Assembly (NCBI RefSeq): GCF_017876775.1
Contig: NZ_JAGIOP010000001.1
Coordinates: 496,001 to 560,000, forward strand
DNA: 64,000 nucleotides
Source of the DNA: Mycolicibacterium lutetiense
GTDB lineage: Bacteria > Actinomycetota > Actinomycetes > Mycobacteriales > Mycobacteriaceae
Direction of reading: 5' to 3'
Below, one piece after another: positions 51,656 through 62,721 of the stretch. The notes beneath the pieces were generated by a model. It was given only the letters and a program-made list of their open reading frames with translations, searched no databases and was not told the DNA's origin. Numbering within the stretch: the stretch's first letter is position 1; each line of letters starts with the position of its first letter. The translations under genes were made by a program, and so were the position numbers.

Positions 51656-54600
51656 ATGGAGAAGTTCTCACCGGCACTACCACCGGACATCGACGATGTC
51701 CCCTCGGCGGTGGGCCTGGAACTGCCGCCGGGGCCGGTTGCCGGCCGGCCCTACGCGCTACCCGCGGACGTGCTCGCCGAACAGTGCGGGCCCCTGTACT
51801 ACGCCGATTTCACCGGCAGCCGGCGGCTCTATGCGTGCTCGCTGTCGCTGGTCGACGAACTGTGCGACGAGACGCGTTTCACCAAAGGCATCACGGTCCG
51901 GCTGGACCGCTTCCGAACCCTTGTCGACAACGGTCTGTTCACGTCGTACCCCGGCGAAGACGGTTGGCAGCAGGCCCATGACGTCCTGATGCCCGGGTTC
52001 AGCTTCAGCGGGTTGCGCAGCTACCACCCGGCCATGCTCGACATCAACCGCCAGCTCATCGCGTTGTGGGATGACGCGGCCGGGAAGAGTTCGGTCGACG
52101 TCGCGGGGGACCTCGCGAAACTGGCCATGGACACCGTGGGTCTGGCCGGGTTCGGTGCGCGGTTCGACTCCTATCACCAGGACGGGCTGGCCGACATCCC
52201 GGCCAGCTTCGCGGCTGCGCTGGCACAGATCATCGCCCCCGGCGGTGGCGACCGGGCGGTCTTCGCCGCCGAACGCGACAATCTGTTTGCCTTCATCGAC
52301 GAATTGATCGCGGGTCACCGCGCGGGTGCGGTCGATCTGGACGACCTGCTCGCGCTCATGCTCGAGCCCGGTGCCGACGGCACGCCCTCTCTCGGGCACG
52401 ACAGCATCCGCAACCAGATCCTGACCTTCCTGATCGCCGGACAGGACACCACATCGACGCTGATGCCGACCGCGCTGTACAGCATCGTCAAGAACCCTGC
52501 GGTACTGCACCGGGCGTGCCTCGAGGTGGACACGGTGTTCGGACCGGACGACGACCACGTGCCCGCATTCGACGAGATCGGCAAGCTCACCTACATCCGC
52601 CAGATCATCGACGAAACGCTGCGCCTGTCCCCGCCGGTCCGCGAGTTCGACCGAATGGCATTGGCGGACACCGTCATCGGAGGCCGGTATCCGGTGCGCA
52701 AGGGCGAGGTCGTCACGGTGACGACGTCGGCCCTGCACCGGCAGCCCGAATGGGGTGACAACGTCGACATCTTCGACCCGGACCGGTTCGGGGCAGAACA
52801 GTCCGCCGGACGGCCGGTCAACCTGTTCAAACCGTTCGGCACCGGCGCCCGGTCATGTATCGGCCGTCAGTTCGCCTTGCACGAGGCGACGATGGCGCTG
52901 GCCACTCTGGTGCACCGGTACCGCTTCCTCGACGTCGAGCACTACCAGCTCCGCACCCACAGCGATCTGCTGCGCAAGCCGGTCGGATTCCACCTGGACC
53001 TGGTGCGTCGGACACCGTCGGAGCGCCGGCACACCGCGGAGGCCACCCCGGAGGCCGCGTCGACGGCACGGCCGCGCGCGGTGGCGGCGCCGGGCTCGAA
53101 AGTGACTGTGCTGCACGGCTCGAACCTGGGCAATTGCCGGGCGCTGGCACAGCAGCTGGCCGACGAGGCCACCGACCTGGGTTATCAGACCACCGTGGCT
53201 GCCCTCGACGCGGCAGCGGGAGCCCTGCCCGCCGAGGGGGCGCTGGTGGTGATCGCCGCGTCCTACAACGGGCAGCCCACCGACGATGCGCGGCGCTTCG
53301 TCGAATGGCTGGATGATCCGGGCACACCGGCACAACCGGCCATCCCGTACGCCATACTCGGTGTCGGAGACCGGAACTGGGCCGAAACCTACCAGACCAT
53401 CCCCAAACGCATTGATCAGCGGCTCTCGGAACTAGTTGGGCCACCGGTGATTCCGCGCGGCGAGGCCGACACGTCGGGCGACTTCGCCGGGATCGTCGAA
53501 GACTTCTCCGCGGCCTTGTGGGATGCCCTGGCCCCCACCGGCGGCGTGCAGGCACCCGCTGACAGCGCCGATGACGAATCCCTGTATGAACTGCGCGCCA
53601 TCGACGGACCGGTGACGTCGGCGATCGATGCCCGTTTCGAGGTGCGACCCGCGACAGTGCTGGACAACGTGGCGCTGGTCGACAACCGTGACATGGGAAA
53701 TGACAAGCGGCTCATCCGGGTAGCGCTTCCCGATGACCTCGACTACCAGACCGGTGATCACCTCACGGTATTGCCCGACAACAGCCCCGAGGTCATCGAC
53801 GAGGTCGCCGAACTGTTGGAGCTGCGGCTCGACCGCCGGATCTCGGTCAATCCGCGGCGCAGCACGCGCCGGGCCATCGCCATCGACCGCGAAGTCAGCG
53901 TGCGCGAACTGCTCACCCATTTCATCGAGCTCCGCAAGCCTGCCAGCCGTAGCCAGCTGCTGCGGTTGGCGGCGGCCAACCCGTGTCCCCCCGAGCGGGC
54001 GGCACTCACCGAACTCGCCGAAGATCCCGAGGTCCGTGCGCTCAGCGTCACCGAATGCCTGGCCGAGTTCCCGGCTACCGAACTGTCGCGCGCCGAGCTG
54101 CTGGAGTTGTTCGAGCCGATGGCGCCCCGGCACTACTCCATCGCCTCGTCGGCCCGCCGGGTCCCGCGTGAGGTCGAACTGGTGGTCAGCGTGCTCGAGG
54201 GTCCGGCACGTTCCGGATATGGCGTCTTCCACGGGGTGTCATCGAGCTATCTGGCCGATGCGGCACCGGGACAACAGATTCGGATGCGAGTCGATACCGC
54301 GCGCCGGGCGTTTCGCGCCGGCGCCGAGCCGGCGAAGAACGTCATCCTGGTCGGCGCCGGGACCGGGGTCGCCCCGTTCCGGGGATTCATCGGGGACCGG
54401 CTGGCGGCGCAGGCCGCGGGCGAGCCTTTCACATCGGCACTGTGTTTCTTCGGGGTGCGTCACCCGGACGTTGACTACCTGTTCCGCGACGAATTCGAGG
54501 CGGCCGAACGCGCGGGCGTGGTGCGGATGCGTCCGGCCTTCTCGCGGCGGCCCGAAGACGAGATCCGGTATGTGCAGGATCGCATCACCGCCGATGCCGA

Positions 54601-54805
54601 AGAGGTCTGGGCGATGCTGGGCAACCCGGGCAAGGATGCCCACGTGTACATATGTGGTGACGGAGCCCGGATGGCTCCCGCGGTGCGCGGGGCCTTCCGC
54701 GATATCTATCGTCGCTACACCGGGACAGACGAAGACGCCGCCGCGCAGTGGCTCAGCGACCTGGTGAGTTCAGATCGCTATGTCGAGGACGTGTGGGCCC
54801 AATAG
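51656..54805 (+). CDS. CYP102-type self-sufficient cytochrome P450/NADPH-P450 reductase fusion
   Basis: The 1049-aa protein has the same length and order as P450 BM3. The P450 domain (1-460) has AGQDTTS in the I-helix, ETLRL, and heme loop FKPFGTGARSCIGRQFALHE with Cys401. The FMN domain (about 480-625) has HGSNLGNCRALAQQL and ASYNGQPTDDA. The FAD/NADPH domain has RHYSIASS (about 825), GAGTGVAPFRGF (about 900) and ICGDGARMAP, and the protein ends DRYVEDVWAQ. It should hydroxylate fatty acids or similar chains with NADPH alone. It is downstream of a BVMO. Confidence 0.95.
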   Translation: MEKFSPALPPDIDDVPSAVGLELPPGPVAGRPYALPADVLAEQCGPLYYADFTGSRRLYACSLSLVDELCDETRFTKGITVRLDRFRTLVDNGLFTSYPGEDGWQQAHDVLMPGFSFSGLRSYHPAMLDINRQLIALWDDAAGKSSVDVAGDLAKLAMDTVGLAGFGARFDSYHQDGLADIPASFAAALAQIIAPGGGDRAVFAAERDNLFAFIDELIAGHRAGAVDLDDLLALMLEPGADGTPSLGHDSIRNQILTFLIAGQDTTSTLMPTALYSIVKNPAVLHRACLEVDTVFGPDDDHVPAFDEIGKLTYIRQIIDETLRLSPPVREFDRMALADTVIGGRYPVRKGEVVTVTTSALHRQPEWGDNVDIFDPDRFGAEQSAGRPVNLFKPFGTGARSCIGRQFALHEATMALATLVHRYRFLDVEHYQLRTHSDLLRKPVGFHLDLVRRTPSERRHTAEATPEAASTARPRAVAAPGSKVTVLHGSNLGNCRALAQQLADEATDLGYQTTVAALDAAAGALPAEGALVVIAASYNGQPTDDARRFVEWLDDPGTPAQPAIPYAILGVGDRNWAETYQTIPKRIDQRLSELVGPPVIPRGEADTSGDFAGIVEDFSAALWDALAPTGGVQAPADSADDESLYELRAIDGPVTSAIDARFEVRPATVLDNVALVDNRDMGNDKRLIRVALPDDLDYQTGDHLTVLPDNSPEVIDEVAELLELRLDRRISVNPRRSTRRAIAIDREVSVRELLTHFIELRKPASRSQLLRLAAANPCPPERAALTELAEDPEVRALSVTECLAEFPATELSRAELLELFEPMAPRHYSIASSARRVPREVELVVSVLEGPARSGYGVFHGVSSSYLADAAPGQQIRMRVDTARRAFRAGAEPAKNVILVGAGTGVAPFRGFIGDRLAAQAAGEPFTSALCFFGVRHPDVDYLFRDEFEAAERAGVVRMRPAFSRRPEDEIRYVQDRITADAEEVWAMLGNPGKDAHVYICGDGARMAPAVRGAFRDIYRRYTGTDEDAAAQWLSDLVSSDRYVEDVWAQ

Positions 54806-54819
54806 GAGTCGGCGGGGGC

Positions 54820-55653
54820 CTAACCGAACTCCAGTAGACCCACCACCGGGCGGACGGGGTCGAAGATGGGCAGGTGTTGCGCCTGCAGTAAGGCGTTGAA
54901 GATCCTGCCACGGCCCGGCGGCATCGGCAGATCGCGCACCGTCCGCACCCCGGGGACGGTGTTGACGAGGTCGGCGAGCTCATCCGGGGACAGGCTGAAC
55001 GGCATGGCAGGCACCCGGTAGCGCATCGAGGTTCGCATCCCCTTGCGGGTCAGGAAGGTGAACAACGCCGGCGGCAGGTCGAACATCATCTGTCCGCCCG
55101 GAAAGCGTTGTGCGCAGGCACGGATCAGCGACATGGACTCCTCGGGCTGCAGATACATCAGCAGGCCCTCGGCGGTGATGAACACGCCGTCGCTGGTGTC
55201 GACCTGGTCCATCCAGCTGAAGTCCAGTGCCGACTGGGCGCACTGCGTGACACGGTCCGGCTTCGGTAGCAGCTTGTTGCGAAGCTCGATCATCGGTTCC
55301 AGATCAACTGATAACCAACGGAACTGGTGACCGAGTCCGGCGGCGTCCAGACGGTAGAAGCTGGTCTGCAGTCCTTCGGCGAGCGCCACCACGGTGGCCT
55401 TCGGATGCTCGCGCAGATAGTCACCGGTGATCCGGTCGAACAGCAGTGAGCGCAGCGCCATGTCCTGGCGGCGGCTGGGGCCGAACTTGCCGAAGTCGAA
55501 ATCGATCGAGTCGACCAGCTGCACCGCCATCGGATCATCGATCAGACCGTCGGGTCGACGTGCCTCATGTGCGCGCACCTGCAGGGTCAGCAGTGCGGTC
55601 TCCGAAACACCGGTGAGCGCGCTGCCGCTCACCTTGCCCGAGGTACCCGTCAT
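54820..55653 (-). CDS. Class I SAM-dependent methyltransferase, LCM/Tcmp family (1)
   Basis: The 277-aa protein is of the leucine-carboxyl-methyltransferase fold found in many mycobacterial O-methyltransferases. It has [37 protein letters not shown] and [18 protein letters not shown]. The start ATG at 55653 is chosen ([21 protein letters not shown]); the upstream reading is not family-like. It is convergent with CYP102. A paralogue lies at 58061-58891. The substrate is unknown. Confidence 0.87.
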   Translation of the reverse strand: MTGTSGKVSGSALTGVSETALLTLQVRAHEARRPDGLIDDPMAVQLVDSIDFDFGKFGPSRRQDMALRSLLFDRITGDYLREHPKATVVALAEGLQTSFYRLDAAGLGHQFRWLSVDLEPMIELRNKLLPKPDRVTQCAQSALDFSWMDQVDTSDGVFITAEGLLMYLQPEESMSLIRACAQRFPGGQMMFDLPPALFTFLTRKGMRTSMRYRVPAMPFSLSPDELADLVNTVPGVRTVRDLPMPPGRGRIFNALLQAQHLPIFDPVRPVVGLLEFG

Positions 55654-55737
55654 GGGCGCGAATGTACCCGCGTTCTGCCCGGGGGCGCGCAAAGATGGCG
55701 TCAACCGCTGATCGGCTCAATTCGGAAGGAGCCTGCC

Positions 55738-56523
55738 GTGCCACGCTTTGCGGCCAATCTCTCCATGATGTACGCCGAGCACGCCTTTCTCGATCGCTTC
55801 GCCGCTGCGGCGGCCGACGAATTCACCGCGGTGGAGTACCTCTTCCCGTATGCGTACCCGGCCGAGCAACTGCGCGCGCGACTCGATGCCCACGGCCTGC
55901 GTCAGGTTCTGTTCAACGCGCCACCCGGGGACTTCGACGCCGGAGAACGCGGTACCGCCTCGCTGCCCGGCCGCGAGGCCGAGTTCCGGGACGGGTTCGC
56001 CCGCGCCCTGGGATACGCCGAGGTGCTGAACTGCCCACGGGTGCACGTAATGGCCGGCCTCGTCCCCGCCGGTGCCGGCCGCGAGGAGCGGTTGGCGGTG
56101 TACCGCGACAACCTCACTTGGGCCGCCGATCAGGCCGCGGGCCGCGGCGTCGACGTGCTGATCGAACCGATCAACCAGCGCGACATGCCCGGCTACCTGC
56201 TGAGCCGGCAGAACGACGCGCACCAGATCGTGGCCGCGGTCGGGGCGCCGAACCTCAAGGTGCAATTCGACCTGTACCACTGCCAGATCAGCGAGGGCGA
56301 CGTGACGGTCCGGTTGCGCGCGGACCTTCCGACCGGTCGCGTCGGGCACCTGCAGATCGCCGGAGTCCCCGATCGGCACGAACCGGACAGCGGCGAACTG
56401 GCGATCGACTACCTGCTCGCTGTCATCGATGAGACCGGTTACGAGGGCTGGGTGGGCTGTGAGTACCGCCCCGCCGCAGGCACCAGCGCAGGACTGGGGT
56501 GGATGCGACGAGCACGCCGGTGA
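55738..56523 (+). CDS. hyi: Hydroxypyruvate isomerase-like TIM barrel
   Basis: The 261-aa AP-endonuclease-2/xylose-isomerase-like barrel is of the Hyi family. It has [49 protein letters not shown] with a metal Glu, [13 protein letters not shown], and GCEYRPA with the final Glu. It interconverts hydroxypyruvate and tartronate semialdehyde. The start GTG at 55738 has a GGAAGGA ribosome binding site. No glyoxylate-carboligase partner is nearby. Confidence 0.88.
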   Translation: MPRFAANLSMMYAEHAFLDRFAAAAADEFTAVEYLFPYAYPAEQLRARLDAHGLRQVLFNAPPGDFDAGERGTASLPGREAEFRDGFARALGYAEVLNCPRVHVMAGLVPAGAGREERLAVYRDNLTWAADQAAGRGVDVLIEPINQRDMPGYLLSRQNDAHQIVAAVGAPNLKVQFDLYHCQISEGDVTVRLRADLPTGRVGHLQIAGVPDRHEPDSGELAIDYLLAVIDETGYEGWVGCEYRPAAGTSAGLGWMRRARR

Positions 56524-56527
56524 CGTC

Positions 56528-57043
56528 TCAGCGCAGCACCTTGTCCAGGGTGCGCAGGTTTCTGGTGGTCGTGCAGGATTTGTAGCGCTTCTTGCCCATG
56601 GTCTTTCCGATCGCACTGCCGAGTGTCGCGGCCCGGGGCACCTGCCAATAGAGCACCCCGTCGCCGCGCTGCACCTTTTCGTCGTCTCCCGGGGACAGAG
56701 CCGCGAGTTCGTCGAGCATGTCGGCGTCACTGACGAACGTGACGTAGGAGTGGTGGTCGGGAACTTCCCGCTCGAATGGATAACCGGCGGAGATCTTCTG
56801 CAGGGTCGGCACGTCGTACACCAACACCCAGGCTTCGTAGCCGAACGCGTCGCGCAGGGCGTGCTCGGCCGAAGTGCGGACCGTCGTGACATTGGAAGTG
56901 CTGTCCAGCAAGACGTTTCCGCTTGCCAGGATCGTGCGAACCTCGGTGAACCCCGCCGCCTGCATGGCATTCGCCACGTCGGCCATCTTGAGGTTGACGC
57001 CTCCGACGTTGACGCCGCGCAGAAACGCGATGTAGCGGGTCAC
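56528..57043 (-). CDS. DUF1697 family protein
   Basis: The 171-aa protein starts with the DUF1697 hallmark IAFLRGVNVGGVNLKMADV and has ILASGNVLLDS. It ends MGKKRYKSCTTTRNLRTLDKVL, near the conserved TTRNW-type motif. The family's function is unknown; it has an internal ferredoxin-like repeat. The start is GTG 57043. It is convergent with hyi. Confidence 0.87.
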   Translation of the reverse strand: MTRYIAFLRGVNVGGVNLKMADVANAMQAAGFTEVRTILASGNVLLDSTSNVTTVRTSAEHALRDAFGYEAWVLVYDVPTLQKISAGYPFEREVPDHHSYVTFVSDADMLDELAALSPGDDEKVQRGDGVLYWQVPRAATLGSAIGKTMGKKRYKSCTTTRNLRTLDKVLR

Positions 57044-57060
57044 GGCCCCAGCCTAATCAG

Positions 57061-58041
57061 TCACTTCACCGGCAGCTGGTCCAGTTCAGCCTTCGAGGTT
57101 GCGGTGATGAGGTGGAGCACCCGCCGGAAGCTGGGGGAGCGCGTCGACATGATCGACGTGTGATTCTCACCCGGGAGCAATACGACGTCGGCCCGCCCGC
57201 CGCGCTTCTTGAGCGCTGCGACATAGCGCTGCGAATTGGCCGGTGAGACAACGGTGTCGAGGGTTCCATGGATCGCGAGCACCGGCACGCTCGGGTCGAG
57301 ATTCTGGATCGGATCGACCGAGGCGTACCGCTGCGGCACCTCCGCCGGACGGCCGCCGAGCACCGCGACGATTCGGTTGTCGCCATGATTGGCGGCGTAG
57401 ACCATGTCGAGCGGACCGGCCAGCGAGATGACCCTGGTCGGCCGGAAGCGAGGCTGGGACCCGACCTCATCACCGCGCAGATCCTGCCTGGTGCTGGCCC
57501 ACACCGCCAGCTGGGCTCCCGCGCTGTGGCCGACCACGAGCGCATCGTCAATGGCCAGCTGCGGATACTGCAGGGCCATCTCGGCGACGTAGTCCATGGC
57601 GCGCGCCACATCGTCGAATGTGGTCGGCCACCCACCGCCCGATCCCAACCTCCGGTACTCGATGTTGTAGACGGCCATGCCGCGGCTGCTGAGCTCGCGG
57701 GCCAATCCGGCGAAGACCCCCGCGCCCATCGTGCTCTGCCACCCGCCGCCGTGGATGAGCACCACCAGCGGGATCGAATTGAACGCATGCGCGCCGGCGG
57801 GCAGGTACAGGTCGGCCCAGTTCTGGTCGAGGTCCCGCCCGGTGGGGTGCGCGTCGGGCAAGTAGTGGAGCCGGGTGACGCTCACGTCGTGCAGGATGAG
57901 CGCCTCGGGAACCACCGCGACCTCAGCAGACCTCTTTTCCGTCGTCGCTGCCGGCGTCGTTTCCGTCGTGCACGATGGAACGGCACCGGCGATCAGCACC
58001 GTGGCGAGCACCGTCAGCAGGCGGTGGTTCAGAAGTCGCAT
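57061..58041 (-). CDS. Exported alpha/beta-hydrolase (esterase), probable lipoprotein
   Basis: The 326-aa protein has a signal sequence (RLLNHRLLTVLATVLIAGA) ending VPSC, a fair lipobox with Cys24. The hydrolase domain has HGGGWQS (oxyanion hole of the HSL/esterase class), GHSAGAQ with the nucleophile and a late ENH with His. It probably cleaves short-chain esters at the envelope. It ends 18 bp before the DUF1697 start on the same strand, which suggests co-transcription. Confidence 0.85.
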   Translation of the reverse strand: MRLLNHRLLTVLATVLIAGAVPSCTTETTPAATTEKRSAEVAVVPEALILHDVSVTRLHYLPDAHPTGRDLDQNWADLYLPAGAHAFNSIPLVVLIHGGGWQSTMGAGVFAGLARELSSRGMAVYNIEYRRLGSGGGWPTTFDDVARAMDYVAEMALQYPQLAIDDALVVGHSAGAQLAVWASTRQDLRGDEVGSQPRFRPTRVISLAGPLDMVYAANHGDNRIVAVLGGRPAEVPQRYASVDPIQNLDPSVPVLAIHGTLDTVVSPANSQRYVAALKKRGGRADVVLLPGENHTSIMSTRSPSFRRVLHLITATSKAELDQLPVK

Positions 58042-58060
58042 CTGGTTGCAGCCCGGCCGG

Positions 58061-59366
<1,306 letters not shown>

Positions 59367-59412
59367 GGCCTACCTGCGCTCACCGTCAGGCCGGTCGCGC
59401 TAGGCTGCCCCT

Positions 59413-59586
59413 ATGGCGAGCGACGAAGTGCCGGAAGACGACAACAAGAAGAAGTTCCGCGAGGCTCTCGAACGTAAAAACGCCAAGGCGGCATCGGGGT
59501 CTGCCCACACCAACGGGGGATCAAAGCAGTCCAAGGCGCACGGCCCCGCCGAGGGCCGGCGGGAGTTCCGTCGGAAGAGCGGTTAG
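59413..59586 (+). CDS. Small DUF5302 protein
   Basis: The 57-aa, highly charged protein reads MASDEVPEDDNKKKFREALERK near the start and ends GRREFRRKSG with a TAG at 59584. It matches the actinobacterial DUF5302 pattern and the position of Rv1155A next to Rv1155. It has no membrane segment. The function is unknown. Its stop is followed by the hairpin at 59604. Confidence 0.85.
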   Translation: MASDEVPEDDNKKKFREALERKNAKAASGSAHTNGGSKQSKAHGPAEGRREFRRKSG

Positions 59587-59603
59587 CAGGAACGCCTCAA
59601 CGC

Positions 59604-59682
59604 CGAGTCTGCGGACAGATCGCGAAATTCCGCAGAATCGCGATCTGTACGCAGACTCGATGCCTTGTGCGCAGTCTCGATG
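59604..59682. repeat. Large intergenic hairpin with an extra half-copy
   Basis: The arms 59604-59625 (CGAGTCTGCGGACAGATCGC...) and 59638-59659 pair at 21 of 22 positions around a 12-nt loop. A partial third copy, CGCAGTCTCGATG at 59670-59682, follows CGCAGACTCGATG (59650-59662) at a 20-bp step. The ends resemble the repeat at 6922-6980. It lies between convergent genes and may terminate both. Confidence 0.75.
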
Positions 59683-59684
59683 TG

Positions 59685-61007
59685 TCAGTCGCGGGCCAGC
59701 GCGCGGGCCGCGACGAGGGCGGCCAGCATGACTGCCACGCAGTAGACACCCTGATCCTTCAGGCCCCAGGCGACCGAGGCCAGCGTCGCCGCACCGGCCA
59801 GGCACAGCAGCAGCCCCACCGTGGCGCTCCGGATCCCGGTGCCGGCCACCGCGCCGCCGTCCCACAGCGGCAGCGGCGAGTTCTCCAGCGGGCGCAGTGC
59901 GACGAACGCCGTCGCCACCAGTCCGGCCATCAACGCCAACTGCAGCACCGAGAGGGCCAGGAATCCTGGCGCGGACGGGTCGTAGCGGTCCAGGCCCAGG
60001 TAGTCGAACACCAGGTGCAGGCCCAGCAGCAGCGGCATGTGCCACAGGTACAGCGTCATCGCACCGGAGTTCCCGATCGCCGTCAGCCACCACACCCGCG
60101 GCCGCTGTGCCCACCGGTTGATGGCGGGGGCGGCGGCAATCGCGAACGCACACATCATGATTGCGTGGCCGGCCAGCAGCAGTGAGGGCGGCGTCATGTT
60201 CTTGAGCTGCTGGGTCTCGATGCCGACCAGGCTCAGCTCGTAGGGGCCGAAGTACAGCAGCGCCAGGTTCACCCCGAGCATGCCGATCCCGATCTTGCAC
60301 GCGGCGCCGCTGGACAGCAGGTGGCGACGGTAGGCGACACCGAACACGCCGGGGATCAACCACACCACGGTGTTGAGGTAGCCCAGCGACGCGTAGCCGT
60401 CCATGTTGATGCGGATCGCGTCGATGACAGCGATGAACGCGTAGGTGCCGGCCACCGCGCCGATCACCTGCCCGGTCGTGGTGATGTGGGCCAGCAGTGG
60501 CACCGCCGCCAACACCAGGACGTAGGCGCCCAGGAACCACAGCAGCTGGATGGAGATGCCGGCGATGGGTTCGTAGACATGTTCCGGCAGGACGAACCGC
60601 AGCACTGCCAGGGTGACGGTCCAGAAGGCCAGGTAGTAGAACACCGGGCGGTACAGCCGGGTGCAGCGCTTCAGCAGCCACCCGCCCCACGACGAGCCGG
60701 GCGTCCAGGACTGCACCGAGGCGGCCACGCCGGCGAAGAAGAACAACGGCATGATCTGGAACACCCAGGTCAGCGCCTGAAAGACGACAGATGCGGTGAG
60801 CAGGTTGCTCCAGATGAACACGTCGTCACGGATCGTGCTGGTCGCCATGATCGTGTGGCCGAACACCACACCGATCAGCGAGACGATCCGGATGACGTCG
60901 ATGGCGCGGTCCCGGCCGGCGGGGGTCTGGGCCTCGACCTCGGCGGGGGACGGGAACAGCCCCTTGGCCGGGGCTTTCTCGGCAGCTGTGTCAGCAGCAA
61001 CGGTCAT
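59685..61007 (-). CDS. Acyltransferase-3 family membrane protein
   Basis: The 440-aa integral membrane protein has about eleven helices and the N-terminal acyltransferase-3 pattern RDRAIDVIRIVSLIGVVFGH (His in the first helix). LYRPVFYYLAF and SGAMTLYLWHMPLLLGLHL follow. Such proteins transfer acetyl or other acyl groups to cell-surface glycans or lipids. The start is ATG 61007. The acceptor is unknown. Confidence 0.85.
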   Translation of the reverse strand: MTVAADTAAEKAPAKGLFPSPAEVEAQTPAGRDRAIDVIRIVSLIGVVFGHTIMATSTIRDDVFIWSNLLTASVVFQALTWVFQIMPLFFFAGVAASVQSWTPGSSWGGWLLKRCTRLYRPVFYYLAFWTVTLAVLRFVLPEHVYEPIAGISIQLLWFLGAYVLVLAAVPLLAHITTTGQVIGAVAGTYAFIAVIDAIRINMDGYASLGYLNTVVWLIPGVFGVAYRRHLLSSGAACKIGIGMLGVNLALLYFGPYELSLVGIETQQLKNMTPPSLLLAGHAIMMCAFAIAAAPAINRWAQRPRVWWLTAIGNSGAMTLYLWHMPLLLGLHLVFDYLGLDRYDPSAPGFLALSVLQLALMAGLVATAFVALRPLENSPLPLWDGGAVAGTGIRSATVGLLLCLAGAATLASVAWGLKDQGVYCVAVMLAALVAARALARD

Positions 61008-61043
61008 GGCTAGAACGCTATGGCCCCGCGGCTGCGTAGTCCC

Positions 61044-61059
61044 TAGGTAGAACCACCTA
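61044..61059. promoter_or_regulatory. Short inverted repeat upstream of the acyltransferase gene
   Basis: TAGGT (61044-61048) and ACCTA (61055-61059) flank a 6-bp spacer, 37 bp upstream of the acyltransferase start, near where a -35 box would be. Confidence 0.35.
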
Positions 61060-61089
61060 ACTTCGATTGCGTCTGCTCGCGGGGAGAAA

Positions 61090-62721
61090 CTAGTGCGCCA
61101 CGGCCTTCTCGGCGCCCACACCGGTCAGCGACCGCACCTCCATCTCGGCGTTGAGTTCGGGGTTCCCGGTGTCGCGAGAGGTGAGCGTGCCGAGGATGCC
61201 GAGCGCGAAGGCCAGCGGGATGGACACGATGCCCGGATTGGCCAGCGGGAAGAAGTCGAAGTCCGCACCCGGAATCATCGCGGTCTTGCTGCCCGACACG
61301 GCCGGGGAGAACACGATCAGCACGATGGTCGAGATCAGCCCGCCGTACATGCTCCACAGTGCGCCGCGGGTGTTGAACCGCTTCCAGTACAGCGAGTACA
61401 GGATCGTCGGCAGGTTGGCCGCGGCCGCCACGGCGAACGCCAGCGCCACCAGGAACGCCACGTTCTGACCGTTGGCCAGGATGCCCAGCCCGATCGCGAA
61501 GATGCCCAGCACCACCGCGGTGATGCGGGAAACCCGGACCTGCTCCTGCTCGGTCACCTTGTGGGACTTGAGCACCGAGGCGTAGACGTCATGCGCGAAC
61601 GAGGCCGATGCCGTGATGGTCAGACCGGCGACCACGGCGAGGATGGTCGCGAACGCCACCGCCGAGATGACCCCGAGCAGGATCACCCCGCCGAGTTCGA
61701 ACGCCAGCAGCGGGGCCGCGGAGTTCACCCCGCCGGCCGCACCGAGGATCCGGTCCGGGCCGACAAGGGCGGCCGCGCCGTAGCCGAGCACCAAGGTGAA
61801 CAGGTAGAAGGCGCCGATCAGCGCGATCGCCCAGACGACCGATCGCCGCGCTTCCTTGGCGGTGGGCACGGTGTAGAACCGCATCAACACATGCGGCAGT
61901 CCCGCGGTGCCGAGTACCAAGGCCAGCGCAAGCGAGATGAAGTTGATCTGTGAGGTCAGCGAGCCGCCGTACTGTGCGCCCGGGGCCAGCACATCGCGGC
62001 CGGCGACGCCCTGGGTCGTCGACCCGGAGATGGCCGATTGGGCCGACCCCAGGATCTCGGAGAAGTTCAGCCCGAACTTGCTCAGCACCATCACGGTCAT
62101 CAGCGCGGCACCGGCGATCAGCAGCACGGCCTTGATGATCTGCACCCAGGTGGTGCCCTTCATCCCGCCGACCAGGACGTAGACGATCATCAGGATGCCG
62201 ACGACGGCGATCACGATCGATTGTCCGGCCCGGCTGTTGATATCGAGCAGCAGGGCGACCAGGCCGCCGGCCCCGGCCATCTGGGCCAGCAGGTAGAACA
62301 ACGACACCGTGAGCGTCGAGATGGCCGCGGCCAGCCGAACCGGGCGCTGCTTGAGCCGGAAACTCAATACGTCGGCCATCGTGAATTTGCCCGTGTTGCG
62401 TAGCAATTCGGCCACCAGCAGCAGGGCCACCAGCCAGGCCACCAGGAATCCGATGGAGTACAGGAAGCCGTCGTAGCCGTAGACCGCGATGGCCCCGGCG
62501 ATGCCGAGGAAGCTGGCCGCCGAGAGGTAGTCGCCGGCGATGGCGATGCCGTTCTGCGGGCCGGAGAAGCCGCGGCCGCCGGTGAAGAACTCGTCGGCCG
62601 TGGCGTTGCGCTTGCTGGCCTTGATCACCACGATCATCGTGACGACGACGAACAGGCTGAAGATGCCGATGTTCGCAGCGGGGTTGCCGACGGTTTCGGC
62701 GGCGAGGGTGCTGACGGTCAT
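61090..62721 (-). CDS. actP: Cation/acetate symporter (sodium:solute symporter family)
   Basis: The 543-aa SSS-family protein has 13 or so helices. It shows the DEFFTGGRGFSGPQNGIAIAGDYLSAASFLG stretch (in parts) and GTAGLPHVLMRFYTVPTAKEARRSV, typical of ActP. It likely imports acetate, pyruvate or another monocarboxylate with a cation. The ATG at 62721 overlaps the TGA of the DUF485 gene, the usual YjcH-ActP pairing. Confidence 0.92.
   Translation of the reverse strand: MTVSTLAAETVGNPAANIGIFSLFVVVTMIVVIKASKRNATADEFFTGGRGFSGPQNGIAIAGDYLSAASFLGIAGAIAVYGYDGFLYSIGFLVAWLVALLLVAELLRNTGKFTMADVLSFRLKQRPVRLAAAISTLTVSLFYLLAQMAGAGGLVALLLDINSRAGQSIVIAVVGILMIVYVLVGGMKGTTWVQIIKAVLLIAGAALMTVMVLSKFGLNFSEILGSAQSAISGSTTQGVAGRDVLAPGAQYGGSLTSQINFISLALALVLGTAGLPHVLMRFYTVPTAKEARRSVVWAIALIGAFYLFTLVLGYGAAALVGPDRILGAAGGVNSAAPLLAFELGGVILLGVISAVAFATILAVVAGLTITASASFAHDVYASVLKSHKVTEQEQVRVSRITAVVLGIFAIGLGILANGQNVAFLVALAFAVAAAANLPTILYSLYWKRFNTRGALWSMYGGLISTIVLIVFSPAVSGSKTAMIPGADFDFFPLANPGIVSIPLAFALGILGTLTSRDTGNPELNAEMEVRSLTGVGAEKAVAH

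Noticed and set aside
61044..61059. IdeR (iron) box at TAGGT-N6-ACCTA
   Set aside because: Only the outer half-sites resemble the 19-bp IdeR consensus; the centre fits poorly, so it is listed only as an unassigned inverted repeat.
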